A stretch of 37,094 nt of DNA from assembly GCA_013361525.1 (NCBI GenBank), contig JABFXY010000111.1, positions 1 to 37,094 on the forward strand, written 5' to 3'. Made by a program: the position numbers and the translations under genes. The DNA is from Polyangiaceae bacterium. GTDB taxonomy: Bacteria > Myxococcota_A > Polyangia > Polyangiales > Polyangiaceae. A model generated the notes under the pieces. That model ran no database searches. It was given only the letters and a program-made list of their open reading frames with translations, and was not told the origin of the DNA. Below, in pieces: positions 16,294 through 23,384 of the stretch; the stretch's first letter is position 1, and each line of letters opens with the position of its first letter.

Positions 16294-18507
16294 TCAGCCT
16301 TCGCCGGCGCAGAAGATGTGAATCGTCTGCCCAGCTTCGGGCTGCGGATCACCCACGACCCGGAGGATGCGTGGCTCGGTCGGGTCGCACTGAACCAAAT
16401 CGGGATTGCCGACTTGGACGTCCGGGTCGTCGCTCGCGTCGATGTAACACCAGCCGTCGATGCCAGCGGGCACGTTCTCTTCGTTTTGGCACGTGGCGAG
16501 CGGTTCACCGCCGAGCTGCTCGACCAGGCAGAAAATCGGCTCATTCGGATCGTAGCCGGTGCTCGATTTGATGAGCTCGAGCACATTTTGCTTATCGTCC
16601 GGGACAGGCGCCAGCCCAGGGTTCTCGCAGTCACCGCTTCGGCTCGATTGGACGACGAGGCAGCTGACGAGACCACCTTCGGGTTTGATTGAAAACGGCA
16701 GACACTGCTGCCCGCCGAGGTCGTCTTTGAGCGCGTCGACGATGGCGCCGACAGCAGGGTCATAGCCGTAATCGAGGCCGTTCGTATCGTCCGTTTGTGC
16801 AGGACAGACGCTCGCCGCAATGCCACGTTCATCCATCTTCTCGATGAGTGACAGTTGCCGCAAGCCGGGGGCTGCTTTCGCGTGGGTCTGCGTGGTCCCG
16901 TTGCAAACCGGATTGTCGCAGCCATCACCGCAATCGTCGCAATCGGTGCCATTGGGCACGTCGGTCACGTCGAAGATGCAGGTGTATTGCAGACCATAAT
17001 CCTGCGGATCTGTCGCTGGCGTTCGATCGCCTCCATTGATGGCATTCGACTCGGAAGGAGACGCATTGAGCAGGTCGCTCGTCCCCGTCCGAGGGTCGGC
17101 GGACTCGATCATGAAAGGGTCCTTCGGCGGAACATGGCCGTCGGGATCACCCGCAAGGGCTCGAAACAGCCCCGCGGAAGCGAGCTCGTTCGTACCCATG
17201 TATCCGAGCGACAAGTCGGGATCACCGTCCGCGTTCTTCCGCGCGATGGCCTGCCAAGGGACGCCCACGATGCCTGCGAAGTACACGAGGTTCGGCGGTC
17301 TATCCACGAGCAATGGATTGGCAATGGTTTCGTCGCCGTCCCGCGGGAGTAGGTCATTTCTGCTCGGTGCGATGGTCTCCAGCGTGAGTGCGTTCTTGTA
17401 GCGCTCGACCGGGTAGAGAAGATCCGCACCGTATCGCCGCTTTTGATCCCAGCAACGTAGGCCGATGCTTTCGTATTCGGCTTCCGCGTTTTCGTCCTCG
17501 CAGATCGGGTCGGGATCGCAGCCTTCGGGCGGCTTGCCATTGCAGCTGTAGCAGCACGGGTCGTTCGGGTCCGTCTCGCAAATGGTAGCGCCGCGTCGCA
17601 ACTCGGCGTTCAGCGCGAAGTAGCCGTACCCTTCCGCCTGTATCGAGCAATCGTTCTCGTCCGAGAGCATGATGACCGCAACGAGCGAGTCGGGCCGGAG
17701 GAAATCGCGACGTTGCTTCAGAAGCTCGTCATCCTGGCCCTGTTTCACCATTTTGTCGGCGAGGTCCTGCACCGGCTCCTTGACGAGCTTGTCGTAGGGA
17801 TTCGGGTCGACGAGGAAGCGATACACGCTCTCCAGCTGCATTTCGTATCCACAACCCGTTTGTCCGACACCGAGGACCATTTCCTTCAAGGTCTGTTGGA
17901 ACGACGCGACTTCGGTGGAAGGGCCATAGTTTCCATCCGGATCCCACAAAAGGAAGTGTTTACCCTCGAAGGTCGTGGCCGTTCCGTCCTCGACGCGGTC
18001 GAGGAGATGACCCTTGTCGTCAGGGTATTTGACGAAGCTGGACGGCGCACAAATCCCGCTTCCGAGGTCACCGAGGCTCGAGCTGATGATTCCGACGTGA
18101 ATGTCTTTGACCGGCTTGAATTCGCGTTTCGTCGGGACGCTCTCGCCGCCCTTATCGATATTTGGACACGGCTCGAGCGGCCCCTCCGGCTGAGGAATCT
18201 CCTGGGGCGACACGGGGTCGGTCTTTGAAGTGTCGACGCACCGTGGGTTCACCAAGCGATTCACGAGCTGCGGGACGGCATCACCGAGGAGCTTTTGCTT
18301 GTCGAACATCGATATGGAATTGTCGATCGCGAGCAGCAAATCGATTTTCTCGACCCGCGAGCTCTTCAGATTTTCGACGACCCCTCTCGTCAGCTTCGGC
18401 TCGAGCGTGTCGATCGGGCGATCGAGGCAGCCCGTGGAGGTGAACGCGAGACCAGCCGAACACAAAAGCAAAATGGAACCGTGCCTGCGCCGCAGCGAGC
18501 GGGACAT
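16294..18507 (-). CDS. VWA-like lipoprotein, paralogue 1
   Basis: A 737-aa surface lipoprotein. The signal peptide ends at Cys27 (TSTGC). The mature protein begins with LDRPIDTLEPK and reaches KIDLLLAIDNSISMFDKQ, in which D62-x-S64-x-S66 forms the DxSxS metal-ion-dependent adhesion site of von Willebrand factor A domains. Later blocks are SLVAVIMLSDENDCSI, GIVGVPWQAIARKN, DPFMIESADPRTG, CDDCGDGCDNPVCNGTTQ and ICPAQ-like Cys motifs. It aligns along its whole length with the lipoprotein encoded at 23381-25648, which has the lipobox and MIDAS at the same residue numbers. The ATG at 18507 has GAGGAGG just upstream; the longer frame upstream is not protein-like. It probably binds a partner protein or surface through metal. 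By eye its third codon positions are less GC-rich than those of its paralogue. Confidence 0.82.
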   Translation of the reverse strand: MSRSLRRRHGSILLLCSAGLAFTSTGCLDRPIDTLEPKLTRGVVENLKSSRVEKIDLLLAIDNSISMFDKQKLLGDAVPQLVNRLVNPRCVDTSKTDPVSPQEIPQPEGPLEPCPNIDKGGESVPTKREFKPVKDIHVGIISSSLGDLGSGICAPSSFVKYPDDKGHLLDRVEDGTATTFEGKHFLLWDPDGNYGPSTEVASFQQTLKEMVLGVGQTGCGYEMQLESVYRFLVDPNPYDKLVKEPVQDLADKMVKQGQDDELLKQRRDFLRPDSLVAVIMLSDENDCSIQAEGYGYFALNAELRRGATICETDPNDPCCYSCNGKPPEGCDPDPICEDENAEAEYESIGLRCWDQKRRYGADLLYPVERYKNALTLETIAPSRNDLLPRDGDETIANPLLVDRPPNLVYFAGIVGVPWQAIARKNADGDPDLSLGYMGTNELASAGLFRALAGDPDGHVPPKDPFMIESADPRTGTSDLLNASPSESNAINGGDRTPATDPQDYGLQYTCIFDVTDVPNGTDCDDCGDGCDNPVCNGTTQTHAKAAPGLRQLSLIEKMDERGIAASVCPAQTDDTNGLDYGYDPAVGAIVDALKDDLGGQQCLPFSIKPEGGLVSCLVVQSSRSGDCENPGLAPVPDDKQNVLELIKSSTGYDPNEPIFCLVEQLGGEPLATCQNEENVPAGIDGWCYIDASDDPDVQVGNPDLVQCDPTEPRILRVVGDPQPEAGQTIHIFCAGEG

Positions 18508-18631
18508 GAAGCCTCCTCGGCGGGGGTCGCCCCGACGGCATCCCTCCGACCTGTTCGTCGGTGGACGCTTCCGAACCGTTCCTTCAAAGAATTTTTGGGC
18601 GCCTGGCTCGCGACGGGTGTAGGTGGCCCGC

Positions 18632-20014
18632 ATGATCCGGGTCGCCGTCGCCATCGCGCCGGAGGTGCGCCAGCTCCTCGAGGAGGATCCGACGCAGCTC
18701 GGTGAGTTCATCGACGAGATCCACGATGAAGATCTCGCGGATCTGGTCGAGCTCCTCGGTCAAGAAGAGGCGGTGAAGCTGCTGGGCGCGGTGCCGCCCG
18801 AGCAGGCAGCCCGCATCTTCGAGCGCCTCGACGAGGCCCACCAGGGCGAGCTCGTCGAGCAAATCGGTCTCGAGAAGGTCGCCCCGATCGTCATCGAGAT
18901 GGCCGCCGACGACCGCGCGGACCTCGTCTCGGCGCTGCCCGAGGCGATGGGCGAGACGCTGCTCGAGAACATCGAGCGCGTCGATCCCGAAGCTGCCGCC
19001 GAGGTCGAGCAGCTCACGAAGTGGCCGGACGACAGCGCCGGCGGCCTGATGACGACGGATTACGTGTCCGTGTCACCGAGCATGACCGTGGCGGAGGTCA
19101 TCGAGAAAATTCGCCACGAAGGCACGCAAGCCGAGACCGTTTATTACGTGTACGTCGTCGGTAAACAGGGGCGCCTGCACGGCGTCGCCTCGCTGCGCGA
19201 CATCCTCCTCGCCGAGCCTCGCGAGCGCATCGAAGACGTGATGACGGAGATGGTCCACGCGGTCAGCCCGACGATGGACCAAGAAGACGTCGCGAAGACG
19301 ATGGCCAAGTACGACTTCTCCGCGCTGCCGGTCGTGGGCCCGGGGCAGAAGCTGCTCGGCGTCATCACCGCCGACGACGTCATGGACGTTCTCACCGAAG
19401 AGGCCGGCGAGGACGTGCAGAGGATCGCCGCCATCGAGCCGACGGAAGAGACCTACTTCCGCGTCCCGTTCTTCACGTTCATTCGCAAGCGGGTCGTGTG
19501 GCTCATCATCCTCTTCGTCGGCGAGTTCTTCACGGGGACGGCGCTGCGCAGCTACGACCACATCATCGAAGCCGTCGCCACGCTGTCGTTCTACGTGCCG
19601 CTCCTCATCTCGACCGGCGGCAACTCGGGCTCGCAGTCGGCGTCGCTCATCATTCGTGGCCTCGCGACGGGCGAGGTGCAGATCAGCGACTGGTACCGAA
19701 TCTTCGTGCGCGAGCTCGGCCAAGGGATCGTGATGGGTCTCGTGCTCGGCTCGATCGGCGCGGCGCGCGTGCTCGCGTGGGGCGACGGAACCATGTTCGC
19801 GATCGCGATCTTCCTCACGCTCGTTTCCATCGTCTGCGTCGGCACCGTCGTCGGATCGATGTTCCCGCTCATCCTTCGAAAGGTCGGGCTCGATCCTGCG
19901 ACGAGCTCCGCGCCGTTCATCGCGAGCGTCGTCGACGTCCTCGGGATCGTCGTCTACTTCCAGATGGCGCAGATCTTCCTGGCGGAGGTCATCGCGAAGG
20001 CGGGCGGGCACTAA
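18632..20014 (+). CDS. mgtE: MgtE-type magnesium transporter
   Basis: A 460-aa Mg2+ channel/transporter of the inner membrane. The N-terminal MgtE domain (about 5-125) is followed by paired CBS domains (about 135-260, with VMTEMVHAVSPTMDQEDVAK and FSALPVVGPGQKLLGVITADDV quoted in parts) that gate on cytosolic Mg2+. Five membrane helices (about 285-460) include the family signature GGNSGSQSASLIIRGLATGE (about 328-347). Length and order match the family. The ATG at 18632 has aggtgg upstream and is preferred over GTG 18623. The gene is divergent from the VWA-like gene, sharing 124 bp. No Mg2+ riboswitch-like structure was recognised in the short leader. Confidence 0.95.
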   Translation: MIRVAVAIAPEVRQLLEEDPTQLGEFIDEIHDEDLADLVELLGQEEAVKLLGAVPPEQAARIFERLDEAHQGELVEQIGLEKVAPIVIEMAADDRADLVSALPEAMGETLLENIERVDPEAAAEVEQLTKWPDDSAGGLMTTDYVSVSPSMTVAEVIEKIRHEGTQAETVYYVYVVGKQGRLHGVASLRDILLAEPRERIEDVMTEMVHAVSPTMDQEDVAKTMAKYDFSALPVVGPGQKLLGVITADDVMDVLTEEAGEDVQRIAAIEPTEETYFRVPFFTFIRKRVVWLIILFVGEFFTGTALRSYDHIIEAVATLSFYVPLLISTGGNSGSQSASLIIRGLATGEVQISDWYRIFVRELGQGIVMGLVLGSIGAARVLAWGDGTMFAIAIFLTLVSIVCVGTVVGSMFPLILRKVGLDPATSSAPFIASVVDVLGIVVYFQMAQIFLAEVIAKAGGH

Positions 20015-20040
20015 AGGCGGCGTCTCGAGGCAGAGGCGGG

Positions 20041-20088
20041 AGGGGTCGCCAAGCGCGCCAAGGGCAGAAGGAGGAAGAAGGAGGAGGA
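20041..20088 (+). repeat. CGCCAAGG 3'-end repeat, copy 3
   Basis: This third copy lies 27 nt after the mgtE stop in the gene's orientation. The core AGGGGTCGCCAAGCGCGCC (20041-20059) has one mismatch to copies 1 and 2. The tail agggcagaaggaggaagaag closely matches the tail of copy 2. Confidence 0.75.
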
Positions 20089-20162
20089 TTCCTCGGCGAG
20101 TTCTACTTCGCGCCTCTATGACAAACAATGTCCGGGGAAACGAGGCCCAGCTTGACGCGACC

Positions 20163-20178
20163 CGTCCCCCGGGGGACG
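20163..20178. promoter_or_regulatory. 16-nt palindrome in the ssb leader
   Basis: CGTCCCCCGGGGGACG is a perfect palindrome 38 bp before the ssb ATG. A TTGACG hexamer lies just upstream (20153-20158). It could be an operator or a leader hairpin; I see no LexA-type box. Confidence 0.35.
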
Positions 20179-20215
20179 AAAGGACGGTAACGGTTCTCTT
20201 TCGTCGAGGCAGGTC

Positions 20216-20803
20216 ATGGCAGAAGGTCTCAATCGTGTGATGTTGCTCGGCAACCTAGGGGCGGATCCGGAGCTTCGGTTCACCCAAGGGGGCCAAGCCG
20301 TGTTGAACCTCCGCCTCGCGACGACGGAGAGCTACCTCGACCGCGAGAAGGTCCGTCGCGAACGGACCGACTGGCACACGGTCGTCGTCTGGGGAAAGCG
20401 CGGTGAAGCGCTCGCGAAGATCCTCGGGAAGGGCTCGACGATCTTCATCGAAGGATCGATCCGCACCTCGAGCTACGACGATAAAGAGGGCAACAAGCGC
20501 TACAAGACCGAGATCATCGCCAACAACGTGATCCTCGCCGGCGGCCGTGGCGGTGGACGCGCGATCGTGGACGAAGGCGGCGGTGGCGGCGGTGGCTACG
20601 AGAGCCGCGGCGGCGGTGGTGGTGGCGGCGGTCGCGGCGGTTACGATCGCGGCGGCGGAGGCGGTGGCGGTGGTGGCGGTGGCTACGACCGCGGCGGTGG
20701 TGGCGGCGGCGGCGGTCGCGACGATCGCGGTGGCCCCTCGAACGAAGGCCCCGCAGACGACTTCGGCTACGGCGGCGGCAACGACGACGACATCCCGTTC
20801 TGA
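20216..20803 (+). CDS. ssb: Single-stranded DNA-binding protein
   Basis: A 195-aa SSB that coats single-stranded DNA during replication, repair and recombination. The OB fold covers about residues 1-110 (NRVMLLGNLGADPELRFT, the conserved WHTVVVWGKRGEALAKIL and GSTIFIEGSIRTSSY). Residues about 112-175 are an extreme Gly-rich linker (GGGGGGGYE, RGGYDRGGGGG) with scattered Tyr/Arg. The acidic tip ends in DDDIPF, the docking peptide for repair and replication partners. An aggcagg ribosome-binding site precedes the ATG. The Gly/Arg/Tyr linker is longer and more biased than in E. coli SSB and resembles phase-separating sequences; that property is an inference. Confidence 0.96.
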   Translation: MAEGLNRVMLLGNLGADPELRFTQGGQAVLNLRLATTESYLDREKVRRERTDWHTVVVWGKRGEALAKILGKGSTIFIEGSIRTSSYDDKEGNKRYKTEIIANNVILAGGRGGGRAIVDEGGGGGGGYESRGGGGGGGGRGGYDRGGGGGGGGGGGYDRGGGGGGGGRDDRGGPSNEGPADDFGYGGGNDDDIPF

Positions 20804-20906
20804 GATCGAGGTCGGGCGGCGAGCGCGCCCCTGGGGGGGAGCGGCCTTTGCATAACGGGTGGACGCGCGGGAACATGTGACATCTCGCAGCTGTCCTGGA
20901 CTGCCA

Positions 20907-22631
20907 ATGGTCGCCCCCAGCGAGCTCGCTCCCAGCGTTTCCATTCCGGATCTGCTGTACGCCCAACCGGCGGCGCGCCTCGACGCGACCAAAGTGACCC
21001 AGGGTGTCGCGTTCGCCTACGCGGTCGGTGAAGGCGGCGACCTCCTCGCGTCGGCGCTCGACGAGGTGTCGCTCGGCCGCTCGAGCTTCGAGCCTGCCCA
21101 CTTCGCGCACGAGCTCTTCCTCGACGATCTGGTGCGGAGCTGTTTCAACATCACCGCGTGCGGCCGGCGTTACACGCCGAACCGCGTGAGCCTCGCGCGG
21201 ATTTTATCGCATCCACCGGAGGACCCGGCGTCGTGCGCCGTTCGCCGCGACATCCTCCTCGAGCTCGCTGAGAGCCCCGCGCTCCGCACCGACCTCGAGA
21301 GGACGTACGTGGAGCTCTTCACGTTTCGCAATCTGCTGTGCACCTCGCAGCAGGGCGGCGGCTCGACGCCGGAGCTGCACCAGCACCGCATCGGCGTGCT
21401 CCGTGCGCTGAAGTCCGCGCTCGAAGGGCTGGGCTCGCGCTTCGCGAGCACGAAGAGCGAGCTTCGCCGCATCCACGTGTTCGGCACCGCGGTCGTGCGT
21501 CGCAAGAGCTTCGCGGATCTCTCGGCGCTGCTCGCCCACGAGGACGGCCTGGCCGACGTCGATCTGAGTCTGCGCATCGGCGCCGACGGCTCGGTGCGCG
21601 GCTTCGAGCTGATGAAGATCCGCGAGCACGAGAGCCGCTACTACAAGAGCCCGCTGTCGCGATTCGCGGCGCGGATCGTCCTTTTCTTCCGCGGCTACCG
21701 CTTCTCCGAGCTCGAGGTCATGGCGCGACTGCTCGACGAGGTCTTCGCGCCGTTCGAGGGCGACGTCCTCTACCTGCTCCAGCTGATGCAGGACCTCGAG
21801 CTCTACCTCGGCGCGCTGTCGTTCCGCGATCTCGCGCTCTCCCGTGGTCTCGCCGTCTGCATCCCCGAGATCGTCCCGCCGCCGTCGGAGCAAGAGCACT
21901 CGCCGCGGGATCTTCGCGGGCTCTTCAATCCGCTGCTCCTCGCCGATCGAGGCGTGCCGAAGCCTTGCGATCTGCAGTCCGATCGACACGACGCGATCGT
22001 CGTCGTGACGGGCCCGAACTCGGGCGGCAAAACCCGCCTTCTACAGGCCATCGCGATCGCGCAGATGCTCGCGCAAAACGGCCTCTTCGTTCCCGCGCGT
22101 CATGCGCGGATCGCGTGGACACGCGGCCTGTTCGTTTCGCTCCACCACGAGATCACCGCCGACCAAAAAGAGGGTCGCCTCGGCACCGAGCTGCTCCGCA
22201 TCCGAAGCCTCTTCGAAGAGCTGCGCCCCGGCGATCTGGTCGTCTTCGACGAGCTCTGCTCGGGGACGAATCCGTCCGAGGCCGAAGCGATCATCCGCCT
22301 CGTGTTGAACCTGCTCCACGAGCTCAATCCGCAGGTGTTCGTGACGACGCACTTCCTCGATTTCGCGGCCGAGCTCGAGTCGTCGCCGCACACCGAGCGG
22401 CTTCAGTTCCTGCAGGCCGCGCTCGACGAGCGCAACCGCCCGACCTACACGTTCCTCCCCGGCGTCGCGAAGAGCGCGCTCGCGGCGGAGACGGCGGCGC
22501 GCCTCGGCGTCACGCTGGAAGAGCTCGCGTCGCTGGTCGCGCGTCGCAAAGCAGAACGAAACCGTCGCGCGTCCTTGCCGGAGTCGCTCGGTCACGCAGC
22601 GGAGTTCGCCGAAGAAGCAGCCGCGAAATAG
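20907..22631 (+). CDS. MutS domain V family ATPase (MutS-related)
   Basis: A protein of about 574 aa carrying the ATPase domain of MutS. Walker A GPNSGGKT is at about 369-376, Walker B and signature VVFDELCSGTNPSEAE at about 443-458, and the H-loop FVTTHFLDFA follows. The region before it (about 130-350) looks like the helical lever/clamp domains, but the N-terminal mismatch-recognition domain with its Phe-x-Glu motif is absent. No C-terminal Smr endonuclease domain is present either. It therefore belongs to the broad MutS-like group whose role is not classical mismatch repair. The frame is open from a GTG at 20859; the ATG at 20907 is preferred because homology-like sequence starts near SVSIPDLLYAQ. 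It follows ssb, which fits a DNA transaction but is not proof. Confidence 0.85.
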   Translation: MVAPSELAPSVSIPDLLYAQPAARLDATKVTQGVAFAYAVGEGGDLLASALDEVSLGRSSFEPAHFAHELFLDDLVRSCFNITACGRRYTPNRVSLARILSHPPEDPASCAVRRDILLELAESPALRTDLERTYVELFTFRNLLCTSQQGGGSTPELHQHRIGVLRALKSALEGLGSRFASTKSELRRIHVFGTAVVRRKSFADLSALLAHEDGLADVDLSLRIGADGSVRGFELMKIREHESRYYKSPLSRFAARIVLFFRGYRFSELEVMARLLDEVFAPFEGDVLYLLQLMQDLELYLGALSFRDLALSRGLAVCIPEIVPPPSEQEHSPRDLRGLFNPLLLADRGVPKPCDLQSDRHDAIVVVTGPNSGGKTRLLQAIAIAQMLAQNGLFVPARHARIAWTRGLFVSLHHEITADQKEGRLGTELLRIRSLFEELRPGDLVVFDELCSGTNPSEAEAIIRLVLNLLHELNPQVFVTTHFLDFAAELESSPHTERLQFLQAALDERNRPTYTFLPGVAKSALAAETAARLGVTLEELASLVARRKAERNRRASLPESLGHAAEFAEEAAAK

Positions 22632-22656
22632 GCGGCTGGTGCTGCCGGCCTTAGGT

Positions 22657-22726
22657 TCGTGGCTGGATCTGCTCCAGCCCCCGCGCAAGCGCGGCAGAGT
22701 GCGGGCTGGAGCAGATCCAGCCACGA
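22657..22726. terminator. 24-bp perfect inverted repeat after the MutS-like gene
   Basis: Two perfect 24-nt arms (22657-22680 and 22703-22726; TCGTGGCTGGATCTGCTCCA at the outer end) flank a 22-nt loop that itself holds cgcgcaagcgcg. It lies 26 nt after the stop of the MutS-like gene and 68 nt from the stop of the convergent BFD-like gene. The arms are far longer than an intrinsic terminator needs, and there is no clean T-run. It could be a bidirectional terminator or a small palindromic mobile repeat. Confidence 0.6.
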
Positions 22727-22793
22727 GGCGATACGTTTGGCCGTCAGACCCTTTTGCTCCTGGGTCCCGGAAGAGGACTTCCGGCCGGCTGTA

Positions 22794-23099
22794 CTAGTGC
22801 CCGTTCGCCGTGTGTTTGTCGGCGCCGTGCTTTTCGCCGTCGGTCTCGTCGAGACCGGCCAGCACGGCGAGGCTCACAGGGTGATACGGCGGGCGCGGCG
22901 TAATGGGCTTGTCCGCGTTGCCGCCGCGCTCGCGAATGACGCGAGCGCAGAGCGCAAGGCAGTACTTGCCCTGGCACCAACCGGTGCCGAAGCCCGTGTA
23001 ACGCTTCGCCGACTCGAGATCCGTGTGACCGCGCTCGAGGGCGACCTCGAGCTCGTGCAACGTGACGTCCTCGCAGCGGCAGACGAGCGTCTTGCTCAA
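22794..23099 (-). CDS. BFD-like [2Fe-2S]-binding protein
   Basis: A 101-aa cytoplasmic protein with four cysteines in the spacing of bacterioferritin-associated-ferredoxin-like domains: C7-R-C9 (VCRCEDVTLHEL) and C42-x4-C47 (GWCQGKYC), plus C51. TDLESAKRYTGFGTGWCQGK resembles the BFD-like domain fused to or partnering FAD-dependent amine, sarcosine or opine oxidases, so an electron-transfer role is likely. No oxidase gene lies in this window, so the domain stands alone here. The His/Lys-rich C-terminal tail (GEKHGADKHTANGH) is unusual and might bind metal. It lies 4 nt downstream of the small basic protein gene, probably in one transcript. Confidence 0.8.
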   Translation of the reverse strand: MSKTLVCRCEDVTLHELEVALERGHTDLESAKRYTGFGTGWCQGKYCLALCARVIRERGGNADKPITPRPPYHPVSLAVLAGLDETDGEKHGADKHTANGH

Positions 23100-23103
23100 G
23101 CCG

Positions 23104-23232
23104 TTACTTCTTCGCGGCCGTCGCGGGCTTCTCTTGCGGACGCTGCTCCGCCTCGTTCTTCACACGCCACGCGGCAAGCTGCTTCGTTCGGCGCGCCTTC
23201 TGCTTCTTACGGACCATGGGCTTCTGCGGCAT
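23104..23232 (-). CDS. Small basic protein, 42 aa
   Basis: A 42-codon frame, ATG at 23232 and TAA at 23104. The protein begins MPQKPMVRKKQKARRTKQ, continues LAAWRVKNEAEQRPQE and ends KPATAAKK. It is very rich in Lys/Arg, without acidic clustering, and looks like a ribosome- or RNA-associated small protein. I cannot place it in a named ribosomal family. Codon choice is strongly G/C-ending, as in neighbouring real genes, and the spacing to the BFD-like gene is only 4 nt. The ribosome-binding site is weak (ggtaagcg). ATG at the sixth codon (MVRKKQK) is an alternative start. Confidence 0.6.
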   Translation of the reverse strand: MPQKPMVRKKQKARRTKQLAAWRVKNEAEQRPQEKPATAAKK

Positions 23233-23319
23233 GGGCCGACGCTTACCACGGCTCGCCGGCACGCGCGACATCGATCACTTTGCAGACCCGACGAGGGCGT
23301 CTAGGCGGAGAACCGCCAC

Positions 23320-23384
23320 AAAAGCAGCGAGGGCCGTTTCCGGCCCTCGCTTGGTGCTTCAGTTCGTCACGCCGTCGGGGTCAG
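23320..23384 (-). terminator. 65-nt terminator repeat, copy A
   Basis: The element begins at the TGA of VWA-like lipoprotein 2 and reads away from it on the minus strand. It contains the perfect 11-bp stem AGCGAGGGCCG-GAAA-CGGCCCTCGCT followed by GCTTTT, a GNRA-capped intrinsic terminator. All 65 nt are identical to 30166-30230 on the plus strand. Confidence 0.85.

Noticed and set aside
20580..20740. GGC/GGT-rich tract in ssb as a DNA repeat array or CRISPR-like element
   Set aside because: It is the in-frame Gly-rich linker of SSB, with irregular units and no spacers.
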